Source: Paenibacillus tianjinensis
GTDB taxonomy: Bacteria; Bacillota; Bacilli; Paenibacillales; Paenibacillaceae
NCBI RefSeq assembly: GCF_017086365.1
Contig: NZ_CP070969.1
Span: 2,914,001-2,978,000, forward strand
Length of the DNA: 64,000 nt
Reading direction: 5' to 3'
The position numbers were made by a program, and so were the translations under genes. The notes under the pieces were generated by a model. That model was not told the origin of the DNA. It did not search any database and saw only the letters and a program-made list of their open reading frames with translations. Within the stretch, counting starts at the first letter, position 1, and every line of letters starts with the position of its first letter. Shown here piece after piece: positions 1-7,550 of this stretch.

Positions 1-1
1 T

Positions 2-157
2 CCGTGAATTAGACATGTCACAAGCTATATCTCCGGCATCAGTGCCATGTCCTTCAGAAAGTTTTTACTCGTAACCCTGGCAGGCGCTTTCACCTGGTCG
101 CTTCTGTTTGTTTCTATCGGCTATTTTGCCGGGACCAGGCTGTTAATCCTGAAATAG
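2..157 (+). pseudogene. DedA-family membrane protein, C-terminal remnant with in-frame stop
   Basis: Read in the frame ending at the TAG at 155-157, the sequence gives IRHVTSYISGISAMSFRKF followed by a hydrophobic segment ending GYFAGTR. This is the PG-x-RH...G..GYxxG pattern of DedA membrane proteins. The codon before IRH is TGA (5-7), where the family has Gly of the PG-x-RH motif, so a GGA-to-TGA change is the simplest reading. The protein also stops shortly after GYFAGTR, whereas DedA proteins normally run a further 20-35 residues. Both ends therefore look broken. The bulk of the gene lies upstream of the window. The family assignment rests on about 50 residues. Confidence 0.55.
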
Positions 158-172
158 CTTTGGATGAACTTA

Positions 173-186
173 CTAGTATATACTAG
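173..186. promoter_or_regulatory. 14-bp perfect palindrome, candidate operator
   Basis: CTAGTATATACTAG is a perfect palindrome about 80 bp before the operon starting at 265. It overlaps -10-like sequences (TATACT at 179-184). It resembles the AT-rich palindromes bound by GntR-type repressors, but no cognate regulator is identified. Confidence 0.35.
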
Positions 187-264
187 AAAAGAAATATACA
201 AGATTATCCATACCTTACCATGAAAAGTAAGGCGTACACAGCAATCAAAGGAGGTACTATATTA

Positions 265-3200
265 ATGCTGCAAGCCGGAGAAGTTGTTATCGAAGAATAT
301 GAACCCCGCAAACACGCGAAGTCCATTGCGGAGATGTGGAACAGAAGTTATGAAAGCTGGGGAGGAGATAATGCGTATCAGACGGAACAGAGTGTGATCG
401 ATGAGCATCGCAACAGCACTCACCTCAAACTGTTTCTGGCTGTAGTCGCTGAAGAGGTCATCGGATATTGCAGCTTCTCTCATTACAAAGAAGATACGGG
501 AGCATTATATATACCTTTGCTGAATGTCAGGCCAGACTACCACGGGCGCAAAATCGGCAAGATGCTGGTTCTGCGTGCTATTGAGGAAACCATCAAGCTT
601 GGCTGGCCGCGGCTGGACCTGTATACCTGGCCCGGCAACACCAAAGCGGTTCCGACATATAAGAAAAGCGGTTTTTTCTGGGAAAAACGCGATGACTCCA
701 CACACCTCATGAACTTTATCCCTTCTGTCCTGCATACAGGAGCGGTCAAACATTACTTTGAAACGATAGACTGGTATAAAGATAGTACCCGCGAAATCTC
801 CGTTCAGCCGGATGGGCGGAAGGAAAACGGTTTTGATTATTTTACATATACGTGGAGCAAGGATCAGCTTCAGCTGAAGATGGAGTATGAACGTTCGGGG
901 CGGGGCCTGCGGCTGATTGAAACTGAGGATTATCTGATTAAGGCGACCATTCCTCGGCAGCATCAGCTTCCTTTTGGAAACAGTTATCCCATTGTCTATG
1001 AAGCAGTGAATAAAAGCGGACAACCCTTATCGCTTCAGGTTAAAAGCATCAGCAATCCGCAAATCCGTTTTGAGCTGAACGAATCCAGGGTTATTGCAGC
1101 ATCAGAGTCCATTGAAGGCAGCTTTTATATCCATCCGGTTGAAGAAGAACAAAATGCTTATCAGACGCATCCGGTAGTAGAAGCTGAACTGCTGATTAAC
1201 GGCTTACCTGCCGTATTTAAACTTGGCGTGGAGCCGAAGTTTCCGGTTAAGCTCAAGCTGGAGCTGCCGAATCGTGATATTTTTGCTGGAGAAGACATCG
1301 AGCTTGATTTGACTGTGGAGAACGAATACGACACCGAGACGGACTTCGCCCTTGATTTGCCAAGTGATTCCATTCTATTCTTTAAGGAGCCCAGCGTACG
1401 GGTCTCTGTTCCTTCTAAAAGCCGAAGAACAGTTCCGCTTGCTGCAAAAGTACTGGTATACGGGCTGTGGCATCATCGTGTAAAAATTACCGCGAGTGAA
1501 GAAAGCCGTGAGTCATCGGTCGTCCAACAAGAGCTTAGTCTCGTGCTCCCAGGGCTTCATACTGCTTTTGGCGGTAAAACAGATATGGGCTGCATGATCA
1601 GCAACGGTTCGTATGCGGCACATCTTGACAAATTCAGCAATGCTCTTACCTTCTATGAGGGCAGACATCGGGCGTTCAAGCTGTTCCATCCAAAATTCGG
1701 TCTCCCTTACACCAATGAATTCAAGAAAAATCCAGTCTTACAGGTGGTTCATTATAGGGAAGAGGAAGCTATGGTGCTGGAAGCCCAATACGCGCTGGAC
1801 TCCTCAGAAGGATTACTGCTTACTGTAGTAGTAAAGCTTTACAGCAACGGAATATTTACGCGTCATTACAAAATTCATAATACATCTTCTTCAGACCGGA
1901 ACGAAGAATTATATCTGAAGGACAGCTTTAGCTTTGGCCTTGATGGAGGCGTAATGCCTTACCGGGGTGAGTATATAGACTTACATCAAGGCGTTCATGC
2001 CTCCAGTCTAGACTATTGGGAAGCAGACGAGCTTACAGAGAACTGGCTATTTGCGGATGACGGCAAAACCACGCGGGGGATTACCTGGCCGTCAGAGTTG
2101 AAGTTGATCAGGGATCATTGGATGTATGCCGTGGAGCATCAGCTTAAGGAGATTCCTGCCGGCAGCGTCTTTCAGACCAAGCCGCTCCGCATTGCTCTGG
2201 GAACCTGGAGCATCTGGCGAGATTTCCGTTCGTTCGCTTTGCTCCAGGGAGATTCGGAGGAACTGAACACTTCACCGCAGCTAAAAGTCATCTTTAATGA
2301 CGGGAATCCTTTTCTAAGCGGTTCAATGGTAGTGCGGCTTCAGGAGCACAAGAAAACCTTTTTAGACGGCCGGATAGGTGTTTTTTTCCTATTAAACAGC
2401 ATCGAGGAACACAGCCTTGATGTGAATGCTGAGCAAAAGCTTAATGAGGTGAACCTTCCGCTGCTCTCCAAAAAGGGTACGGAAGCTGATCTTGTAACGG
2501 TGCAGCTTGATTTGGATACTTACGAAATGGATAAGAGTTATCTTATATTCCCGGGCTCCGGCAACGAAATGATCCAGGAAACCAGATATGTAGGCCAGGC
2601 TGAGGTGCTTGTTGCGGATAATGGGGTGCTTAAGATTCAGGCCAGCAGCAGCTTTGCTCCGGCATTGTTTTCGCTAGAGTACCGCGGCGAAGAGTGGCTT
2701 GACTCCTCTTTCCCGCATCCGGCACCCAAATCCTGGTGGAATCCCTGGATGGGCGGACTTTCGGCCGGTATCAGCGGGTTATCTCCGCTCAGCCTGATTG
2801 AACAGCCGCGGGAAGCTGCTTTTACTGAATTGAGTGATAATATGGGGAACCGCTGGTCGGGTATCCGGATAAGCGTAACCATAACGAACAATCCGAAATT
2901 CAGGGGGCTTACCCTTCATCATTATTTTCTGCTTCTTCCCGGCGCGCCGGTACTTGCTTCTACAGTCCGGATTGAGCAGCATACCGGATCGCCTCTGTAT
3001 CCGCTTGAGCTTATCTCATCGGGCTACTATAAGATAGGCAGTGAGCTGATGGATAGCAGAGGGCGTGTAAAGAACGCAAGCGGTGAGAACATTATCTATA
3101 AAGCGGGCAGAGTACAATGTGAGTTGAACAGTCCAAGCGGAATCATTCAGTATAGCTCCAGAGAGCGGAAGCAGCAGTTGACCTTAATCGCCAACCCTGA

Positions 3201-3378
3201 GCTGGACGCTGCCGAGCTGATGGTAAACACACATGTGGTAGCATCCTTTACAACAGAAAAGCTATATTTGCGGGACGGGAGCGAGCAGTTTAGCAAACCT
3301 CAGTTTCATCTCATCTCGGACCTGCAGATTCCGGAGCAGGCCTACGAAGATTTGTTAACAATCAAGTTTATGAAGTAA
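265..3378 (+). CDS. GNAT acetyltransferase domain fused to a large beta-rich protein of unknown function
   Basis: 1037 aa from the ATG at 265, chosen because AAAGGAGG (247-254) lies 10 nt upstream; an earlier in-frame ATG at 220 has no such site. Residues ~5-160 are a GNAT domain: the acetyl-CoA loop region reads VRPDYHGRKIGKMLV, followed by YKKSGFFWEKR. The rest (~165-1037) has no recognised catalytic motif. It reads as beta-sandwich/Ig-like segments (e.g. VKLKLELPNRDIFAGEDI around 320) and then a long region resembling carbohydrate-binding or mutarotase-like beta folds, rich in W, G and Y. There is no signal peptide or membrane segment. It heads a probable operon with an amidohydrolase (20-nt gap) and a DAO flavoenzyme. 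The acetylated substrate is unknown; the C-terminal part may recognise a glycan or polymer. Confidence 0.75.
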   Translation: MLQAGEVVIEEYEPRKHAKSIAEMWNRSYESWGGDNAYQTEQSVIDEHRNSTHLKLFLAVVAEEVIGYCSFSHYKEDTGALYIPLLNVRPDYHGRKIGKMLVLRAIEETIKLGWPRLDLYTWPGNTKAVPTYKKSGFFWEKRDDSTHLMNFIPSVLHTGAVKHYFETIDWYKDSTREISVQPDGRKENGFDYFTYTWSKDQLQLKMEYERSGRGLRLIETEDYLIKATIPRQHQLPFGNSYPIVYEAVNKSGQPLSLQVKSISNPQIRFELNESRVIAASESIEGSFYIHPVEEEQNAYQTHPVVEAELLINGLPAVFKLGVEPKFPVKLKLELPNRDIFAGEDIELDLTVENEYDTETDFALDLPSDSILFFKEPSVRVSVPSKSRRTVPLAAKVLVYGLWHHRVKITASEESRESSVVQQELSLVLPGLHTAFGGKTDMGCMISNGSYAAHLDKFSNALTFYEGRHRAFKLFHPKFGLPYTNEFKKNPVLQVVHYREEEAMVLEAQYALDSSEGLLLTVVVKLYSNGIFTRHYKIHNTSSSDRNEELYLKDSFSFGLDGGVMPYRGEYIDLHQGVHASSLDYWEADELTENWLFADDGKTTRGITWPSELKLIRDHWMYAVEHQLKEIPAGSVFQTKPLRIALGTWSIWRDFRSFALLQGDSEELNTSPQLKVIFNDGNPFLSGSMVVRLQEHKKTFLDGRIGVFFLLNSIEEHSLDVNAEQKLNEVNLPLLSKKGTEADLVTVQLDLDTYEMDKSYLIFPGSGNEMIQETRYVGQAEVLVADNGVLKIQASSSFAPALFSLEYRGEEWLDSSFPHPAPKSWWNPWMGGLSAGISGLSPLSLIEQPREAAFTELSDNMGNRWSGIRISVTITNNPKFRGLTLHHYFLLLPGAPVLASTVRIEQHTGSPLYPLELISSGYYKIGSELMDSRGRVKNASGENIIYKAGRVQCELNSPSGIIQYSSRERKQQLTLIANPELDAAELMVNTHVVASFTTEKLYLRDGSEQFSKPQFHLISDLQIPEQAYEDLLTIKFMK

Positions 3379-3398
3379 ACTGAAGAGAGGACTTATCC

Positions 3399-4265
3399 AT
3401 GAAAATCATAGATGCACATGTTCATTACTCCAATATTGAAGTCTTTCATGAGACGGCGCAGACATTAGCCGAAATCGATTACTCCGAAAAAGGATTGCTT
3501 GAAGAGTTCCGGCGTTCCGGTGTGATTGCCGGTGTGGGGATGGGTGTTACTGAAACTGTGGCAGGTGGGTTTCCCGATGCCGCAGCATTGAATCCGATGC
3601 TGCTGGATTTGGGCGGACAGCTTCCGGACAATCTGTTTACTTGTGTCGGGATCAATCCGCTGACCTTACACCTGGAAGGCCAGCTTGAAGCGCTGGAAGA
3701 ATCGCTGAGCCAGGAGAAAACCGTTGGGATCAAACTGTACGCAGGCTATTATCATTTCAATGTCGGAGATGAGATTTACGCGCCAGTGTACAAGCTGGCT
3801 TCCAAATACCAGCTTCCTGTTGTCATACATGGCGGGTTAACCTATTCGGACAGAGGGCTGCTCAAATATTCACATCCGCTGTCTATGGAAGAGACCTTTT
3901 TGAAACATCGTGATATTACCTTTATGCTCTGCCATCTGGGTGATCCGTGGGTCATGGAGACGGCTGCGCTGCTGGAGAAGAATCCGAACCTGTACACAGA
4001 TCTGTCCGGCTGGATCGTTGGTGATCCTGCTAAAGTTGACCGCCTTCTGACAGAGCAGACGTATACGGACCATTTCCGCCGCGCCATCGTATTTGCAGAG
4101 AAGTATGACCGGCTTGTCTTTGGCACCGACTGGCCCCTGGTTCCGCTGGAGGCGTACATTAAGTTTGTAAAACATCTTATCCCGGAAGCTTACTGGGAGG
4201 AAGTCTTTTATAAGAATGCACTGCGTGTGTTCCCTAAGCTGGAACGGCTGATCAGCGAACGATAA
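3399..4265 (+). CDS. Amidohydrolase-family metal-dependent hydrolase (amidohydrolase-2 type)
   Basis: 288 aa. The family signature is clear: DAHVH at residues 5-9 (metal-binding His7 and His9), IHGGL in the middle, CHLGDPW, and FGTDWPL near the C-terminus with the metal-binding Asp. This is the TIM-barrel amidohydrolase-2 family, which includes decarboxylases and lactone hydrolases. The substrate cannot be read from the sequence. A GAGAGGA ribosome binding site precedes the ATG. It lies 20 nt after the GNAT fusion gene and 47 nt before the flavoenzyme, so the three are probably co-transcribed and act on related compounds. Confidence 0.8.
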   Translation: MKIIDAHVHYSNIEVFHETAQTLAEIDYSEKGLLEEFRRSGVIAGVGMGVTETVAGGFPDAAALNPMLLDLGGQLPDNLFTCVGINPLTLHLEGQLEALEESLSQEKTVGIKLYAGYYHFNVGDEIYAPVYKLASKYQLPVVIHGGLTYSDRGLLKYSHPLSMEETFLKHRDITFMLCHLGDPWVMETAALLEKNPNLYTDLSGWIVGDPAKVDRLLTEQTYTDHFRRAIVFAEKYDRLVFGTDWPLVPLEAYIKFVKHLIPEAYWEEVFYKNALRVFPKLERLISER

Positions 4266-4312
4266 TTAAACGATATTAGAAGAAGATGTTTGTCCAGGAG
4301 AGGAATGTCATC

Positions 4313-5434
4313 ATGAAGAAAGTCATCGTCATCGGCGCAGGGATTCTCGGCGCTTCAGCGGCATATCAGCTGGCAAAATCGGGAGCAGAAGTGCTGATTA
4401 TCGATCGTAAGGATCACGGGCAGGCGACGGATGCCGCAGCTGGTATTATTTGTCCCTGGCTGTCGCAGCGGCGTAATCAGGCGTGGTATAGGCTGGCAAA
4501 AGCAGGCGCACGGTTTTACCCCGGGTTAATTGCGGAACTCCATAGTGAAGGTGAAACCGATACAGGGTATGCAAACGTAGGCGCTTTAAGTATTCATCAA
4601 GATGTAGAGAAAATAAGCAGGATGTACGAGCGGGCTCAATCGAGGCAAGCGGATGCGCCGGAAATCGGCGAGATTACGGTATTTAATGAAGAAGAAACTC
4701 AGGCCCGGTTTCCTCTCTTGGCCGAAGGCTACCATTCCGTGCAGATCAGCGGCGCCTCACGAATAGACGGGCGTGCCCTGCGTGATGCGCTGCTGCGGTC
4801 AGCCCAAAGAAACGGAGCCGTCCTGCTGCACGGTGACGCAGCACTGCAATTTGACAATAATCGAGTCACCGGAGCAGTTTCCGGTGGCAACAACTTCACG
4901 GCTGACACCGTTATTGTCTGTGCAGGCGCTTGGGCAGGTCCTTTGCTGAAGCCCTTAGGCATACGCTTCAAGGTTCATTTCCAAAAAGCGCAGATCATGC
5001 ATGTAACGGTTGCTGACCAACAAGATACCGGCGCCTGGCCGGTAATCATACCGCCTACGGATCAATATCTGCTCTCTTTTGAAGACCGGAAAATTGTCAT
5101 AGGGGCGACTCACGAAAATGATATTGAAGGTTATGATACAAGGGTCACAGCAGGCGGGATGCAGGAGATTCTGAATAAAGCGCTGGAGCTTGCTCCCGGT
5201 TTAGCTGACAGTACTTTTCAGGAGGTCAGAGTAGGATTCCGCCCATTTACCCCGGGTTTTCTTCCGGTGATCGGCGCTTTTCCCGGCTGGGAGGGATTAA
5301 TTACAGCTAACGGCCTAGGAGCATCCGGCTTAACGATGGGGCCGTTTATTGGCAGTCAGCTGGCGAAGCTTGCACTTGGATTAGAATTAGATATTGAACT
5401 TCATGATTACAATGTTCAAAAAGCAGTCGAGTAG
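4313..5434 (+). CDS. FAD-dependent amino acid oxidase-family (DAO/DadA-like) oxidoreductase
   Basis: 373 aa from the ATG at 4313, which sits 9 nt after AGGAGAGG (4296-4303); an in-frame ATG at 4286 lacks a site. The N-terminus is a Rossmann FAD-binding motif (VIVIGAGILGASAAY, glycines 8, 10 and 13) followed by an acidic residue at the strand end (IIDR). The C-terminus carries the DAO signature VGFRPFTPGFLPVIG and ANGLGASGLTMGP. This family oxidises amino or N-methyl groups of amino acids. The substrate is unknown. It is the third gene of the putative operon with the GNAT fusion and amidohydrolase, and the MarR gene follows at 62 nt. Confidence 0.82.
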   Translation: MKKVIVIGAGILGASAAYQLAKSGAEVLIIDRKDHGQATDAAAGIICPWLSQRRNQAWYRLAKAGARFYPGLIAELHSEGETDTGYANVGALSIHQDVEKISRMYERAQSRQADAPEIGEITVFNEEETQARFPLLAEGYHSVQISGASRIDGRALRDALLRSAQRNGAVLLHGDAALQFDNNRVTGAVSGGNNFTADTVIVCAGAWAGPLLKPLGIRFKVHFQKAQIMHVTVADQQDTGAWPVIIPPTDQYLLSFEDRKIVIGATHENDIEGYDTRVTAGGMQEILNKALELAPGLADSTFQEVRVGFRPFTPGFLPVIGAFPGWEGLITANGLGASGLTMGPFIGSQLAKLALGLELDIELHDYNVQKAVE

Positions 5435-5495
5435 GCTGTACAAAAGAGGAAGACGCCTCAAGCAATGACAATCATTGGGGGCAGGGGGATAGACC

Positions 5496-5969
5496 ATGAA
5501 CAAAGAAGAACAGCTCACAACCCGTTTCAGGGACTTATATAACAAGATGGTTTCACTTAATAAAGATAAGATGGAAGATGCGCTTAGAGGTTATAAATCT
5601 TCTGAAGTACACTGCGTAGAATACATTGGTAAAAATGCAGATTCCAACGTGACCAAACTTGCGGAGTCCTTTTATATGACTAGAGGCGCCATAAGTAAAA
5701 TAACTAAAAAACTCTTAGAAAAAGGCCTAATCGAAAGCTACCAGAAGCCAGAGAATAAGAAAGAAATTTATTTTAGGCTTACTGGGCAGGGGGAAGTAAT
5801 CTATAACATCCATGAGGGACTGCACCGGGAATTTCAAGAGCGGGATAAGACCGTGTTTGAACAAGTCACTGAGGAGCAATTTGACACTATGCTTAACTTT
5901 GTGGAGAAGTATAATACTCATTTGGATGCTGAAATAAAGAAAAAGGCTACGAATATTAAGCCGGAATAA
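5496..5969 (+). CDS. MarR-family transcriptional regulator
   Basis: 157 aa, the usual MarR length. The winged helix-turn-helix is visible: SNVTKLAESFYMTRGAISKI as the HTH and then KKLLEKGLIESYQKPENKKE as the wing, with helical N- and C-terminal dimerisation segments. A GGGGG-type ribosome binding site precedes the ATG. It lies 61 bp after the flavoenzyme gene, so it may be co-transcribed with it, and a strong terminator follows. The downstream MFS gene carries two palindromes typical of MarR targets at its promoter, so this protein is most likely the repressor of that exporter. Confidence 0.85.
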   Translation: MNKEEQLTTRFRDLYNKMVSLNKDKMEDALRGYKSSEVHCVEYIGKNADSNVTKLAESFYMTRGAISKITKKLLEKGLIESYQKPENKKEIYFRLTGQGEVIYNIHEGLHREFQERDKTVFEQVTEEQFDTMLNFVEKYNTHLDAEIKKKATNIKPE

Positions 5970-5996
5970 TATAGATTCATGAAATTAAACCACAGG

Positions 5997-6030
5997 CAGC
6001 CGGGCTCTGATCAGAGCAGGCTGTTTTTTT
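5997..6030 (+). terminator. Rho-independent terminator after marR
   Basis: CAGCC-GGGCTCTGATCAGAGC-GGCTG hairpin followed by a run of seven T. Confidence 0.85.
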
Positions 6031-6043
6031 GCTGTTAATTTTT

Positions 6044-6057
6044 GTTGACTAGGAAAC
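6044..6057. promoter_or_regulatory. Putative MarR operator 1 (overlaps -35)
   Basis: GTTGACTAGGAAAC matches the symmetric sequence GTTTCCTAGGAAAC at 12 of 14 positions and overlaps the -35 element. A second copy lies 36 bp downstream, centre to centre. Confidence 0.6.
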
Positions 6058-6073
6058 AATAATGCGTTACGAT
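6045..6073 (+). promoter_or_regulatory. Sigma-A promoter of the MFS gene
   Basis: TTGACT (6045-6050), 17-nt spacer, TACGAT (6068-6073). It lies between two palindromic operator candidates. Confidence 0.7.
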
Positions 6074-6079
6074 GTTTTT

Positions 6080-6093
6080 GTTTCCCAGGAAAT
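6080..6093. promoter_or_regulatory. Putative MarR operator 2 (at the likely transcription start)
   Basis: GTTTCCCAGGAAAT matches GTTTCCTAGGAAAC at 12 of 14 positions, at the expected start point of transcription. Confidence 0.6.
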
Positions 6094-6122
6094 AAAAACA
6101 TCGCTTTTGAAAGGAGCATTTC

Positions 6123-7379
6123 ATGTTTAGATCCAGATCAAACCATACACCAAACCCGGAACACACTGTAGATAAGCACGCTTTAATCTTCGGTCTGATC
6201 TCTGTGTTTCTTTGCGGATTAGGCTTCAGTATCATAGCACCTGTCGTACCATTCGTAGTACAGCCTTATATTACTAATCCGGGAGATCAAGCGATTGCAG
6301 TTACGCTGCTGACCTCTGTTTATGCAATCTGTGTATTTTTTGCAGCTCCCGTCCTTGGGGTTTTGAGCGACAAATATGGCCGGCGTCCACTGCTTCTGGT
6401 TTGTCTTTTGGGTTCTGCAGTCGGATACTTCGTTTTTGGCCTGGGAGGAGCGCTATGGGTACTATTTGCCGGGCGCATTATTGAAGGTATAACAGGCGGG
6501 AGCATAAGCACCATTTTCGCGTATTTTTCAGACATTATTCCTCCGCAGCAGAGAACTAAATATTTTGGCTGGGTAAGTGCGGTTGTAGGTGCTGGCACTG
6601 TGATTGGCCCGACAATAGGCGGATTTCTTGCCAGGTTTGGTTATTCAGTGCCTCTATATTTTGGAGCCGTCATCACTTTATTGAATGTAGTATATGGATT
6701 ATTATTTATGCCCGAAAGCCTTGAAAAGAAGAATAGATTGAAAAAGATTCCTTTGATAAGAATGAATCCATTCACACAGCTTGCAAACCTGCTTTCCATG
6801 AAAAATTTAAGGAGACTGCTGATCTCAGCCTTCCTGCTTTGGATACCTAACGGATCTTTACAGGCCGTATTTTCACAATTCACAATGGATACCTTCAGCT
6901 GGAAGCCTGCACTCATCGGACTTATGTTTTCAATTATGGGTTTCCAGGACATCTTTTCCCAGGCTTTCATAATGCCCAAGCTTTTGAAGAAATTTGGTGA
7001 TCAGCAAATAGCAATTATTGGAATGGTATCGGAAATTATAGGCTATAGTCTTATTGCGCTGTCCGCTGTTTTCACCTTCTATCCGCTTATGATCGCCGGG
7101 ATGTTTATTTTTGGTTTTGGTGATTCGATCTTTGGACCTTCATTCAATGGAATGCTCTCCAAGTCTGTTGATTCCAGTGAACAAGGAAGGGTTCAAGGAG
7201 GCAGCCAATCCATTCAGGCTTTGGCCAGAGTAATTGGCCCCCTGATTGGAGGTCAAATCTATGTATCGCTTGGGTCTGCCTCACCCGCTTTTATGGGGAT
7301 GATCCTAATCGCAGCGGCAATCCCAGTTTTGTACAAAAGGAATGTAAAAGTGCTACGGAAATGTTCCATACCCGCCTAA
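6123..7379 (+). CDS. MFS drug-type exporter (12-TM, TetA-like DHA1 group)
   Basis: 418 aa with about 12 hydrophobic segments. Motif A of the major facilitator family (GVLSDKYGRRP) lies between TM2 and TM3. The antiporter motif C region (VVGAGTVIGPTIGG) is in TM5, which marks drug/H+ antiporters of the DHA1 group. An AAAGGAG site lies 6 nt before the ATG. The promoter carries two GTTTCCTAGGAAAC-like palindromes, so expression is probably released when the upstream MarR regulator binds a ligand. The exported compound is unknown. The gene ends in its own terminator. Confidence 0.85.
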   Translation: MFRSRSNHTPNPEHTVDKHALIFGLISVFLCGLGFSIIAPVVPFVVQPYITNPGDQAIAVTLLTSVYAICVFFAAPVLGVLSDKYGRRPLLLVCLLGSAVGYFVFGLGGALWVLFAGRIIEGITGGSISTIFAYFSDIIPPQQRTKYFGWVSAVVGAGTVIGPTIGGFLARFGYSVPLYFGAVITLLNVVYGLLFMPESLEKKNRLKKIPLIRMNPFTQLANLLSMKNLRRLLISAFLLWIPNGSLQAVFSQFTMDTFSWKPALIGLMFSIMGFQDIFSQAFIMPKLLKKFGDQQIAIIGMVSEIIGYSLIALSAVFTFYPLMIAGMFIFGFGDSIFGPSFNGMLSKSVDSSEQGRVQGGSQSIQALARVIGPLIGGQIYVSLGSASPAFMGMILIAAAIPVLYKRNVKVLRKCSIPA

Positions 7380-7408
7380 AGGGTAGAGGCCCCGGCAATC
7401 TCCCGGAT

Positions 7409-7448
7409 ACCCGCATTATGGAGGTAAGTACTCCATGTGCGGGTTTTT
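7409..7448 (+). terminator. Terminator after the MFS gene
   Basis: ACCCGCA...TGCGGGT outer stem with an inner TGGAG/CTCCA stem, followed by TTTTT. Confidence 0.8.
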
Positions 7449-7550
7449 GCTGCGGACGGAGAATAAATTTTTTTCATGAATTTAGGATAAAAGGGGATTC
7501 TACATAATGAGATAACTCTCAAAATCCTAAATGTGATGAGGACGGAATTC

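Noticed and set aside
505..1023. 172-codon minus-strand frame inside the GNAT fusion gene
   Set aside because: Shadow of the GNAT-coding strand; no start context.
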